The notes: generated by a model not told the origin, from the letters alone. A DNA stretch of 64,000 nt from Lachnospiraceae bacterium C6A11 (GCA_000702245.1 KL370879.1:1-64000), one strand, 5' to 3'; shown: positions 8,087 to 16,806, numbered from the stretch's first letter. Translations and numbers: made by a program.

Positions 8087-9070
8087 CTAGATCGACCCCC
8101 TTTCAATTATGGTATAACCGAGCTTGATCTGATTTATCCTGCCTGATCTGTCAGGATCATTAATCATTTCAAGCAGAAGATCACCCGCAACCTTTCCACA
8201 GTCTTCATAGTAAAGCCCTACCGTTGTTAACTGCGGCTCGGATATCATATCAGCCCAGCTGTCGCCTACTCCGGTAACGCTGACATCCTCCGGTATCTTC
8301 TTACCTGCTTCCTTGAATGCTCTCATAACGCCGTGAGCTATATGATCTGAAGCACAGATAACGCCATCAATATCAGGATGAGCTGCAACAAGTCTTTTTC
8401 CGGCTTCATAACCGCTTTCTGCGGTAAAGCTTGCAGTCTCACGTGGAGCCTTCGAGAAGTCAAGGCCGTTATTTGTAAATGCCTTCTCAACGCCCTTCCT
8501 TCTGGATTTTCCTGTAGCTGTATCAGCTTCATTCACACCGATAAACGCAACCTTCTTCCTTTTTTTTAGAACAAGCTCAGCCATATCATGCATTGCATTT
8601 TCATCATCATGATATACACAGGTAAGCCCCTTAAAGTTCTGTCCGGTAATAACAACCGGTATTTTGCAGTCGTTTATGGTCTCCTTAAGATGTGGTGTCA
8701 TGACCGTTCCCATAAGAACTATTCCATCCAGGCTTCCGCGCTGCATCGTCTCTATAAACTGAACCTCTTTTTCCTTTTCTCCGTAGGTACATCCAATAAA
8801 AGCATAATAATTATCATTTTCAAGACTGGATACAAGTCCTGTAAGTACTCTTGACATTGAATGTGATTTAATATCCGGTATGATAACACCAATATTTCCG
8901 CTCTTACCGGTCCTCATAGTCTGCGCAAGCGCATTAGGACTAAACTGGGTTTTATCTATGGTTTTCTTGATCTTCTTTCTTTTCTCCTCGCTCAGCGAAC
9001 CGCCGTTAAAATACCTGCTTACGGCTGCTGTCGAAACTCCGGCCATCTCGGCTACTTCTTTAATAGTCAT
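8087..9070 (-). CDS. LacI-family repressor of the sucrose locus
   Basis: This is a DNA-binding repressor of 327 residues. The N-terminal helix-turn-helix (MTIKEVAEMAGVSTAAVSRYFNGG, residues 1-24) and hinge helix are followed by a periplasmic-binding-protein fold that senses a sugar or sugar phosphate. It sits between amylosucrase and the HAD phosphatase. Two near-identical sites, one before the amylosucrase unit and one before the EII operon, match the LacI-family operator form, so it is the obvious candidate regulator of both units (a ScrR role). The effector is probably sucrose-6-phosphate or fructose, by analogy. The start at 9070 follows AAAGGGAG. Confidence 0.85.
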   Translation of the reverse strand: MTIKEVAEMAGVSTAAVSRYFNGGSLSEEKRKKIKKTIDKTQFSPNALAQTMRTGKSGNIGVIIPDIKSHSMSRVLTGLVSSLENDNYYAFIGCTYGEKEKEVQFIETMQRGSLDGIVLMGTVMTPHLKETINDCKIPVVITGQNFKGLTCVYHDDENAMHDMAELVLKKRKKVAFIGVNEADTATGKSRRKGVEKAFTNNGLDFSKAPRETASFTAESGYEAGKRLVAAHPDIDGVICASDHIAHGVMRAFKEAGKKIPEDVSVTGVGDSWADMISEPQLTTVGLYYEDCGKVAGDLLLEMINDPDRSGRINQIKLGYTIIERGSI

Positions 9071-9134
9071 AATGGAGCACTCCCTTTATTCAATACAATC
9101 AAATATATTATATTTATAATCTAAACCACTTCAA

Positions 9135-10982
9135 TCAGAACTTGGTATATAGCCATACAAAATCATACATTGGGACTCCGACCGCCTTGGCAATTACCTT
9201 TTCACCGGTCAGGAGATTTGTATACTCTTCCTCCTCATTTATCCATGCAGTTTCATCCCTGTCATTAAAGTTAAACAATGCGATAAGCTTCTCACCCCTG
9301 TAGTATCTTCCAATACCAAGTATATGATCATTATATGCTTCAACTATCCATGTTACAGCTTCATTCTCAAATACCTTATTATCAGCTCTCAGCTTCGCAA
9401 GAGTACCTATCGCATCAAAGAGTCTCTGCTCCCTGGTACCCTTCTTCTTTCTATTTGCTGCGCTCTTCCAGTCAAGTGCACCTCTGTGAAGATATCTGCT
9501 GTCTTCTCTCTTATCCGGAACATTATGATAGCCGTAATCATTCCTCTGACCTATCTCATCACCGCTGTAAAGAACCGGTATTCCACTTTGCGTAAAGAGA
9601 AATGCATGAAGCATTATATCCAGTTTGATAGCCTTATCAAGCTTATCCTCACGACCTTCATATTCAGCTGCCTCTATTCCACAAAGAGAAGCTGTTGTTC
9701 CGCAGAGCCTTGCGTCTCCAAGCCTTGGATCATCGTTATACAGCTCGCCTCTTGCATCACTTCCGTACCAGGCACCCTTCAGATAATCATTCAGGTATTT
9801 CTTATGAGCCACCTCCTCTATGCCGAACTGCTTAAGGTAGTTATAATCAAGTCCCCAGCCGATATCATCATGACACCTAAGATAATTAAGAAACACATAC
9901 TGTTTCGGGAGCGCAAAAACCAAGCCCAGCTGATGCTTCAGAAGCCTAACATCCTTTGTTGCAACCGTATGCCAGGTGCTTGCCATTGTTGTAACATTGT
10001 AAAGCATATGGCATTCCGGTTTATCCACCGTTCCGAAATAAGGAACAACCTTCGATGGTTCCATAACAACTTCTCCCAGGAGAAGAGTTCCCGGACATAC
10101 TATCTCGGCAGCCATTCTCATGATACGCACAAGTGTATGAACCTGTGGAAGATTCCTGCAGTCCGTTCCCAGAGTCTTCCAGATATATGGAACTGCATCA
10201 AGTCTGATTATATCCACTCCCTGATTACAGAGATAAAGCATATTTGCGGTCATATCATTAAATACAACCGGATTCCTGTAATTTAGATCCCACTGATACG
10301 GATAGAAAGAGGTCATTACAACCTTCTTAGCCTCGTCGCACCAGGTAAAGTTTCCCGGAGCTGTCGTCGGAAATACCTGTGGAACAGTCTTCTCATATTC
10401 GTTCGGAATATCCCAATTATCATAGAAGAAATATCTGTCCTGAAATTCCTTCTCGCCTTTTCTTGCCCGGACTGCCCACTCATGATCTTCGCTGGTGTGA
10501 TTCATTACGAAATCCAGACATACACTTATGCCCCTTTCATGGCAGGCTTCCGAAAGATCGGCAAGATCCTTCATGGTACCAAGATTCGGCTGAACCTTTC
10601 TGAAGTCCGATACCGCATAGCCTCCGTCACTTCGTCCTTCCGGACTGCAAAGAAGCGGCATCAGATGAATATAATTGACATTGCATTCTTCAATATAATC
10701 AAGATGCTTTTTTACGCCCTTAAGATTTCCGGCAAAGCAATCGGTATACATCAGCATTCCGATCATGTCATTTCCGGAAAACCAATCAAGCACAACCTCT
10801 CTTCCCATATCCCAGAGCTTAAGCCTGTCGCTTCTCTCTTCATAAAAGTGATAGAGCATATCACAGAAATAATCAAAGGCCTGCTGGTCATTGTTGTAAA
10901 GCTCTGCATATAACCATTTCATCTCGTTATAATGTCTCTCGATTCTTTCCTTGAAGGTTTTGTCCCAATTCTTATCTTCCAT
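9135..10982 (-). CDS. Amylosucrase-type GH13 enzyme
   Basis: This 615-residue cytoplasmic glycoside hydrolase family 13 protein resembles amylosucrase (subfamily 4), which transfers glucose from sucrose to an alpha-1,4-glucan and frees fructose. It has an N-terminal helical region (1-65), then the TIM barrel with DFVMNHTSEDHEW, nucleophile Asp262 in DIIRLDAVPYIWK, acid/base Glu304 in LLGEVVMEP and Asp372 in the CHDDIGWG motif. The segment after the nucleophile (WKTLGTDCRNLPQVH) is close to known amylosucrases. There is no signal peptide. The ATG at 10982 follows TGGAGGT; an ATG-preceded extension of 27 residues would overlap the operator and is rejected. Sucrose hydrolase activity is an alternative. 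Confidence 0.85.
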   Translation of the reverse strand: MEDKNWDKTFKERIERHYNEMKWLYAELYNNDQQAFDYFCDMLYHFYEERSDRLKLWDMGREVVLDWFSGNDMIGMLMYTDCFAGNLKGVKKHLDYIEECNVNYIHLMPLLCSPEGRSDGGYAVSDFRKVQPNLGTMKDLADLSEACHERGISVCLDFVMNHTSEDHEWAVRARKGEKEFQDRYFFYDNWDIPNEYEKTVPQVFPTTAPGNFTWCDEAKKVVMTSFYPYQWDLNYRNPVVFNDMTANMLYLCNQGVDIIRLDAVPYIWKTLGTDCRNLPQVHTLVRIMRMAAEIVCPGTLLLGEVVMEPSKVVPYFGTVDKPECHMLYNVTTMASTWHTVATKDVRLLKHQLGLVFALPKQYVFLNYLRCHDDIGWGLDYNYLKQFGIEEVAHKKYLNDYLKGAWYGSDARGELYNDDPRLGDARLCGTTASLCGIEAAEYEGREDKLDKAIKLDIMLHAFLFTQSGIPVLYSGDEIGQRNDYGYHNVPDKREDSRYLHRGALDWKSAANRKKKGTREQRLFDAIGTLAKLRADNKVFENEAVTWIVEAYNDHILGIGRYYRGEKLIALFNFNDRDETAWINEEEEYTNLLTGEKVIAKAVGVPMYDFVWLYTKF

Positions 10983-11009
10983 ATTACCTCCATGTATATT
11001 GTAAATATG

Positions 11010-11025
11010 TTGTAATCGTTTACAC
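11010..11025 (-). promoter_or_regulatory. LacI/CcpA-type operator before the amylosucrase gene
   Basis: The minus-strand sequence GTGTAAACGATTACAA matches the operator before the EII operon at 15 of 16 positions. It lies 27 bases upstream of the amylosucrase ATG. The shared site ties the two transcription units into one regulon. Confidence 0.78.
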
Positions 11026-11037
11026 TTACTTCTTTTT

Positions 11038-11075
11038 ATTTCCCACATACTGTATATTAACAATATGTGGGAAAT
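11038..11075. other. Perfect 12-base inverted repeat upstream of amylosucrase
   Basis: The arms ATTTCCCACATA and TATGTGGGAAAT are separated by 14 bases. No T-run follows on the transcribed strand, so it does not look like a terminator of the FIST-GGDEF gene. It lies where the amylosucrase promoter should be and could be an operator or a hairpin. Confidence 0.6.
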
Positions 11076-11130
11076 CTCTGCTTACATTAAAACACGAATC
11101 TGAATAAAAAGCTACTATTATTTTTAAAAG

Positions 11131-12915
11131 TTATTCTATGACTACAACTTTATTCTTTCCGGTATTCTTTGCCTGATACAGAGCCTCATCTACTCTTACG
11201 CAGCAGATATCGGAATTCTCACCGGTTATAAGCTCTGTTACGCCCAGACTCATGGTTCTGCAGCCTGCTTCCTTGAACTTTATGATAGAGAATCTTCTCC
11301 TAAAGGTTTCAGCAAGTTCTATTGCCTGATTCTGGTTGAAGCTTGGGCAGAGTACCATGAACTCCTCTCCGCCCCATCTGCCGATCTGAGCATCAGGAGC
11401 AAGTTCCTCAACCGTCTTCTTGAGCATATCCGACAGTCCGATTAGTACCGCGTCACCCTCCTTATGTCCATAAGTATCATTTACAGACTTGAAGTTATCT
11501 ATATCCATCATAATAAGAGAAGCACCCGCCTTTGAAAAACCGTTTGCAGCGTATTTTTCAAGCACTTTGGTCTTTCTCGTGATCCTGTGCTGTATTTCGG
11601 ATCTGTTAAGAAGTCCTGTCATACGGTCTGAAATAGCAAGCATCTCAAGTCTCTTATTGGCATCCTCAAGTTCTTCTGTTGCAGCCTGTATAAAGGTCGC
11701 AAGTCGGTTAATCATGGAAACCTTGCCCGAGAATTCATCCGTATCCATATCTATCTGAGGTATCTCCTTACCTTCGATATCCCCTTCTCTCTGTGCCTCG
11801 ATAACAAGTGTAACATTATGCTGATTAACATGTTCACCGTTACGCAGGAACTCGCCGGAGGTATAGAAGCCTGAGGTTGGTGCCAGAGACTGGAAAGGCT
11901 TGGTTTCTGTGCCTATCTCATCATCGCCCCAGAAGGTTCTCCTTGCTGCGCAGGAGAAAATATTAAAGGTCTCAGGGATAAAATCCTGGAACTGAGTTGC
12001 AGCATTATAAACGTTTTCAAGGATAGTCCATGGATCGCCATAGGCTATTCTTGCTTTGACATTTTCCGCGATATCGGCAGTCATAACGATTGAACCATCA
12101 TCATTGCAGGCTATCGGTGCGCGAAGTATGTCGAGTCCGTTCAGCTCGTAAAGGAACGGAAACTCAAGTGTATTCGTAAAGAAGTTATCATCATTTTTGA
12201 TATTCAGGTATTTGTAATAGGTATCATAAGCCGGCTTTCCGTCAAGCTGATAGAGGATATTTCCTTTGGCCTTCGAAACTATAAGACTCCTTCCAAGAGG
12301 CTTCCAGCCTGTAACATGAAGGGCTTTGACATAATAATCATCACCGCCTGTAAGGAGAAATACTGCTGCATGATCAGAGATCGAACCGCTTGATGAAAAT
12401 ACAAATGCATCATTCTCATTTATATCTTCAGAAAAGACTCCGCCTCCGCAGAATACTATCTCTTCAGGAAGCGCGCTGAGGTAATTGCAATAATTCGTCA
12501 TAGACATGCCGCGCATAGTGGTATTTGTTAGAATGGACTTAACCCAGTTATTCTCTTCAACATATTTGCAAAGGTCATCTGCCACAAAGCGTGCATTCTT
12601 CTCGCTAAGAGGATATTGAAGCACCGTAACCTTTGTTGACGGATATTCATAAATCGTGCAGATGATGCTGATAGACCAGTCGCTCTTGTCACCCATGATG
12701 ATATTACCGTTTGTTGAGCACCCTATATACAGAGCATCCGGCAGTTCCTTCTCAATCATGCTGCAAATACTCTGGATGCGGTTCTTATTCAGGCTTTCTG
12801 TATAAATCTGGAAAACCACATTCGAAACAACAGTGGAATTGCACCACTGTTTAATCCTCTTCAAAGAGCTTATAAACTTGTCTTCACTTTCGTAATTAAA
12901 CTGGAATTGCTTCAT
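11131..12915 (-). CDS. FIST sensor domain fused to a GGDEF diguanylate cyclase
   Basis: This 594-residue cytoplasmic protein has an N-terminal FIST sensory region (FIST_N plus FIST_C, about 20-400), which in known proteins binds small molecules such as amino acids. A coiled linker near 410-435 leads to a C-terminal GGDEF domain (about 440-590). The active site is GGEEF at 515-519 and the metal/GTP region shows MMDIDNFKSVNDTYGHKEGD, so cyclic di-GMP synthesis is likely. The product-inhibition RxxD is absent: the matching place reads LAPD. The start at 12915 follows GGAGG; the 19-residue upstream extension lacks support. The gene stands alone between the htpG terminator and the amylosucrase unit. 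Confidence 0.88.
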   Translation of the reverse strand: MKQFQFNYESEDKFISSLKRIKQWCNSTVVSNVVFQIYTESLNKNRIQSICSMIEKELPDALYIGCSTNGNIIMGDKSDWSISIICTIYEYPSTKVTVLQYPLSEKNARFVADDLCKYVEENNWVKSILTNTTMRGMSMTNYCNYLSALPEEIVFCGGGVFSEDINENDAFVFSSSGSISDHAAVFLLTGGDDYYVKALHVTGWKPLGRSLIVSKAKGNILYQLDGKPAYDTYYKYLNIKNDDNFFTNTLEFPFLYELNGLDILRAPIACNDDGSIVMTADIAENVKARIAYGDPWTILENVYNAATQFQDFIPETFNIFSCAARRTFWGDDEIGTETKPFQSLAPTSGFYTSGEFLRNGEHVNQHNVTLVIEAQREGDIEGKEIPQIDMDTDEFSGKVSMINRLATFIQAATEELEDANKRLEMLAISDRMTGLLNRSEIQHRITRKTKVLEKYAANGFSKAGASLIMMDIDNFKSVNDTYGHKEGDAVLIGLSDMLKKTVEELAPDAQIGRWGGEEFMVLCPSFNQNQAIELAETFRRRFSIIKFKEAGCRTMSLGVTELITGENSDICCVRVDEALYQAKNTGKNKVVVIE

Positions 12916-12941
12916 AAAATACCTCCGAAAGATCCAATACG

Positions 12942-12986
12942 AAAAAATAACCCCATATATTGATTTTATCAAATAATGGGGTTATT
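12942..12986 (-). terminator. Terminator after htpG
   Basis: On the minus strand, perfect 11-base arms AATAACCCCAT/ATGGGGTTATT with a further inner stem are followed by TTTTTTCG. It lies 65 bases past the htpG stop and just before the FIST-GGDEF ribosome site. Confidence 0.8.
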
Positions 12987-13050
12987 GTAAAACTGATTTT
13001 ATCACGTGAATTTATGATATTTTACGCTGATTCCTTATGCAGACTGATGA

Positions 13051-15102
13051 TTACTGACCCAGTATCATAGTAAGTATCTTATTACTTCTTGCAACAAACT
13101 TAGTAAGCTCATCTGCGTCAAGCGGTCTGTTTGCGAGAGCTGCAAGGTCGTAAAGCTGAGCACATACTGTTTCTGTATTTTCTCCCTCAGGATTCTCGAG
13201 AACGTATTTTACAAGCTTGTTATTTGCATTAAGAACAAGTGTCTCGCCGGACTTTGCATCGCCAAACGGATTTGCCATACCATTTCCGAGGCTGTAGGCC
13301 TTCATCATCTCAGCCATACGTCTCTGCTCCTCAGACTGTGTGATCATTGAAGAGATATTTTCATCCTTGATATTCTCAACCTTGATATTGATCTTCTCAA
13401 CGCCAAGAGCCTTCTTGAAGCTCTCTGTAAGCTTATCTGTATACTCTTTAACAGTCTCCTCAGAAAGTGCCTCGCCGACTATTCCCTCGTTGATATCAGC
13501 ATCGATTCTCATGAACTTAACGCCTTCGTTCTTCATCTCCATATTGGTGATGTACGGATTGTCTATATTATGTGTAAGGAAGATTGCGTCGGTTCCTGCA
13601 TTCTTGAACATCTCGATATACTGAGCCTGCTCACGCTCGTCAGTGATGTAGAATACCTTATTCTCATGCTTCTCCTTAGCAGCCTCAAGATATTCAGGAA
13701 GGGTGATGTATTTGCCCTCGATGTTCTTGAAGATCATATAGTCCTTCATCTTCTCCTGGAATTTGTCGTCCTTCAGAGCACCAAACTTGATGAATGGAGA
13801 AATGTCTTCCCAAAGTGACTCGTATTTTTCCTTATCCTTCTTGTACATCTCGATAAGCTTGTCAGCTACCTTCTTGGTGATGTAATCAGAAATCTTTCTG
13901 ACAAAGCCGTCATTCTGCAGAGCACTTCTTGAAACGTTCAGAGGAAGGTCAGGGCAATCGATAACGCCCTTAAGTGTAAGAAGGAATTCAGGAATAACCT
14001 CCTTGATGTTATCAGCAACAAATACCTGATTGTTGTAAAGCTTTACCTTGCCGTCCAACTGATCAACCGTAGGGTTGATTCTTGGGAAGTAAAGTATACC
14101 CTTAAGGTTGAAAGGATAATCCATGTTGAGGTGGATCCAGAAAAGAGGCTCCTTGAAGTCAAGAAATACCTTCTGATAGAACTCCTTATAATCCTCATCC
14201 TTGCAGTCTGCAGGCATTCTTACCCAGAGCGGGTTTGTATCATTAAGAGGAACTGCCGGCTTTTCAGCCTCTTCCTCTTCTTCGTCAACATCCTTAAAGT
14301 CAGCATCGATTATGCCATCATCAGCTTTCTCATCCTTTTTATCTGATGAGCCGCCGAGGAAATCATCCTCTTCCTTCTTCTTTGCTTCCTTCTTGGAATC
14401 CTTCTCAGCCTTCTTTGCGGCCTTATCAGCAGCTTTCTTAGCCTTCTCTGCTGCCTTCTTCTCCTGCTCATCTGTATCAACAAAGTAGATCTCTACAGGC
14501 ATGAATGAGCAGTATTTATTGATTATCTCACGAACTCTGTAAGCGTTGGCAAACTCAAGACAGTCATCTGAAAGGTAAAGTGTGATCCTTGTACCTCTTT
14601 CAGCCTTCTCGCCCTCTCCCATGGAGAAATCAGTTCCGCCGTCACACTCCCAGTAAACAGGTGCAGCATCCTTCTGATAAGAAAGAGTCTCTATAGTAAC
14701 CTTATCACTTACCATGAATGCAGAATAAAAACCAAGTCCAAAATGACCTATTATCTGATCATTCTGATCCTTATCCTTGTACTTCTCAAGGAAATCAGCA
14801 GCACCGGAGAAAGCGATCTGGTTGATGTATTTCTCAACTTCTTCTGCGGTCATACCGATACCGTTATCCTCAAAGGTAAGTGTCTTCTTCATAGGGCTTG
14901 CATAAACAGTTACCTTGTACTTCTCACCTTCAGGTATATCAGCCTCACCCATTGAAGAAAGTCTCTTCAACTTGGTGATGGCATCTACACCGTTTGAAAT
15001 AAGCTCTCTTATAAAGATGTCGTGGTCTGAATATAACCACTTCTTGATTATTGGGAAAATATTCTCGCTATTGATTGTTAAACTGCCCTGCTTTGTAGCC
15101 AT
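13051..15102 (-). CDS. htpG: Chaperone HtpG (Hsp90) with a long charged linker
   Basis: This ATP-dependent dimeric chaperone has 683 residues. The N-terminal GHKL ATPase shows IRELISNGVDAI (Hsp90 proteins usually have ELISNASDA), FEDNGIGMT and IGHFGLGFYSAFMV. Middle and C-terminal domains follow. Residues about 211-285 form a Lys/Ala/Glu-rich insert (KKAAEKAKKAADKAAKK, then acidic DVDEEEEEAE) between the N-terminal and middle domains. Bacterial HtpG usually has almost no linker here, while eukaryotic Hsp90 has a charged one. The ATG at 15102 follows AGAGG; an upstream 18-residue extension is not supported. The gene has its own sigma-A promoter and a perfect CIRCE element, so HrcA control is expected. 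Confidence 0.96.
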   Translation of the reverse strand: MATKQGSLTINSENIFPIIKKWLYSDHDIFIRELISNGVDAITKLKRLSSMGEADIPEGEKYKVTVYASPMKKTLTFEDNGIGMTAEEVEKYINQIAFSGAADFLEKYKDKDQNDQIIGHFGLGFYSAFMVSDKVTIETLSYQKDAAPVYWECDGGTDFSMGEGEKAERGTRITLYLSDDCLEFANAYRVREIINKYCSFMPVEIYFVDTDEQEKKAAEKAKKAADKAAKKAEKDSKKEAKKKEEDDFLGGSSDKKDEKADDGIIDADFKDVDEEEEEAEKPAVPLNDTNPLWVRMPADCKDEDYKEFYQKVFLDFKEPLFWIHLNMDYPFNLKGILYFPRINPTVDQLDGKVKLYNNQVFVADNIKEVIPEFLLTLKGVIDCPDLPLNVSRSALQNDGFVRKISDYITKKVADKLIEMYKKDKEKYESLWEDISPFIKFGALKDDKFQEKMKDYMIFKNIEGKYITLPEYLEAAKEKHENKVFYITDEREQAQYIEMFKNAGTDAIFLTHNIDNPYITNMEMKNEGVKFMRIDADINEGIVGEALSEETVKEYTDKLTESFKKALGVEKINIKVENIKDENISSMITQSEEQRRMAEMMKAYSLGNGMANPFGDAKSGETLVLNANNKLVKYVLENPEGENTETVCAQLYDLAALANRPLDADELTKFVARSNKILTMILGQ

Positions 15103-15225
15103 TTCATACAACCTCTTTTCTGAAGATTTATTATGTATCCGCGATAAAACACGCATGTTTATTTACTAAATAGCACTATTCACAGGCATATTTACCGCAT
15201 ATATTTATATTACACAAAAATAGTG

Positions 15226-15252
15226 TTAGCACTCTACTGTCTCGAGTGCTAA
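15226..15252 (-). promoter_or_regulatory. CIRCE element (HrcA operator)
   Basis: TTAGCACTC and GAGTGCTAA are separated by exactly nine bases, a perfect match to the CIRCE consensus. It lies immediately downstream of the htpG -10 box, the normal repressing position. This implies HrcA repression of htpG with release on heat stress. Confidence 0.97.
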
Positions 15253-15257
15253 CACCT

Positions 15258-15286
15258 GTTATACATCATATTTATAAAATTGTCAA
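15258..15286 (-). promoter_or_regulatory. Sigma-A promoter of htpG
   Basis: On the minus strand TTGACA (15281-15286), 17 bases, then TATAAC (15258-15263). The CIRCE element starts six bases further downstream. Confidence 0.85.
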
Positions 15287-15308
15287 CCTGATATTAGACC
15301 GCTTCTAT

Positions 15309-16730
15309 TTATTCACGTCCGTCCCAGCAGTAGGTGCAGAGCTTACTCTTATCAATTCCTACAGCCTCGATCATATCGTCAAGTCTGTTAAATGCAAGTG
15401 ATGTGAAGCCAAGCTTCTCCTTTATCTTATCAAGCATCAGATGATATCTGTCTGAATCAGGATTTGCGTAATCCTCGAGGATAGTTCTCTCTACATCATT
15501 ACCCTCTTCCTCACAGATAACTCGTCTTGCGATAAGCTCCATCTCAGAGTTAGATCTTGAGAAGTTGATATATTTACAGCCGAAAAGAAGTGGTGGGCAG
15601 GCAGGTCTGATATGAACCTCCTTAGCTCCGCTCTCATACAGGAATTCGGTAGTCTCACCAAGCTGTGTTCCTCTAACGATTGAGTCATCGATAAGAAGAA
15701 GGCTCTTATTATCGATAAGCTCATGGATAGGGATCAGCTTCATCTTAGCGATCAGGTTTCTCTTAGACTGAACAGTAGGCATAAAGCTTCTTGGCCAGGT
15801 TGGAGTGTATTTTACGAAAGGTCTTGAGAAAGGTATGCCTGATTCGTTTGCATAGCCGACTGCATGTGCTGTACCAGAATCAGGGATAGCTGCAACTATA
15901 TCAACTCCAGCATCTCTTCCGCTTTCCATATCACGCTTAGCCAGGTGCTTACCGCAGTTGTAACGCATCTCCTCAACGTTTACGCCTTCGTAGGTTGATG
16001 AAGGATAACCATAGTAAACCCAGAGGAAGGTACATATACGCATCTCCTCGCCCGGCTTAGCAAGCATTCTTACGCCGTCCGGTGTCATGATATCAATCTC
16101 TCCCGGGCCAAGTTCCTTGTAGTCCTTGTATCCGAGATTAAGATAAGCAAATGATTCAAAGGTTGCACAATAACCATCTTCCTTCTTACCGAGGATGATA
16201 GGTGTTCTGCCCATCTTATCTCTTGCAAGATAAACTCCCTTCGGTGTCAGAAGCATGATCGACATAGAACCGTCGATAAGCTCCTGTGCATACTGGATAC
16301 CCTCGATGATATTATCCTTCTGGTTGATTATTGCCGCAACAAGCTCTGTAGCATTGATCTCTCCGCCGCTCATTTCAAGGAAGTGAGTCTGGCCGTTTGA
16401 GAATATCTTCTGAACGATCTCTTCTGTATTATTGATCTTTCCTACAGTTGTAATTGAATATGTTCCGTGATGTGAACGAACGATGAGTGGCTGTGGTTCG
16501 TAATCTGAAATACATCCGATACCCATATAACCGCTCATCAGGTTGATCTCCTTGTCAAACTTTGTACGGAAAGGAGAATTCTCTATATTGTGGATAGCTC
16601 TGTTGAAGCCATCCTTACCATATACGACCATACCGGCACGTCTTGTTCCAAGATGTGAATGATAATCTGTTCCGAAGAAAAGATCGAATACGCAATCCTC
16701 TTTTGATGCTGCAGCAAAAAATCCGCCCAT
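15309..16730 (-). CDS. PurF-like amidophosphoribosyltransferase paralog lacking the glutaminase Cys
   Basis: The 473-residue protein has the two-domain layout of glutamine PRPP amidotransferase. The N-terminal Ntn-hydrolase domain starts MGGFFAAAS where PurF, after propeptide removal, starts CGVFG. Gly stands where the nucleophilic Cys belongs, so glutamine cannot be hydrolysed in the usual way. The phosphoribosyltransferase domain is intact, with the PRPP loop LLLIDDSIVRGTQ at 344-356. Four cysteines at 233, 378, 465 and 468 (CTYCWDGRE tail) match the Fe-S ligands of Bacillus-type PurF. It might use free ammonia, act as a regulatory paralog or make another product. It follows argH and an 81-residue ORF, not pur genes. 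The start has GAGGAG. Confidence 0.85.
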   Translation of the reverse strand: MGGFFAAASKEDCVFDLFFGTDYHSHLGTRRAGMVVYGKDGFNRAIHNIENSPFRTKFDKEINLMSGYMGIGCISDYEPQPLIVRSHHGTYSITTVGKINNTEEIVQKIFSNGQTHFLEMSGGEINATELVAAIINQKDNIIEGIQYAQELIDGSMSIMLLTPKGVYLARDKMGRTPIILGKKEDGYCATFESFAYLNLGYKDYKELGPGEIDIMTPDGVRMLAKPGEEMRICTFLWVYYGYPSSTYEGVNVEEMRYNCGKHLAKRDMESGRDAGVDIVAAIPDSGTAHAVGYANESGIPFSRPFVKYTPTWPRSFMPTVQSKRNLIAKMKLIPIHELIDNKSLLLIDDSIVRGTQLGETTEFLYESGAKEVHIRPACPPLLFGCKYINFSRSNSEMELIARRVICEEEGNDVERTILEDYANPDSDRYHLMLDKIKEKLGFTSLAFNRLDDMIEAVGIDKSKLCTYCWDGRE

Positions 16731-16806
16731 TTTCTAAACTCCTCATGTCTTAAAAAATATAGTTTATAGTATCATGTAACCCGACAAATATTATAAGCCT
16801 AAGAAA

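Noticed and set aside
9324-10286. A 320-codon plus-strand open frame opposite amylosucrase
   Set aside because: It is antisense to a clear GH13 catalytic domain and encodes no recognisable pattern.
15309-16730. Naming the PurF-like gene purF
   Set aside because: The essential N-terminal Cys is missing and no purine genes are adjacent, so the standard activity is not supported.
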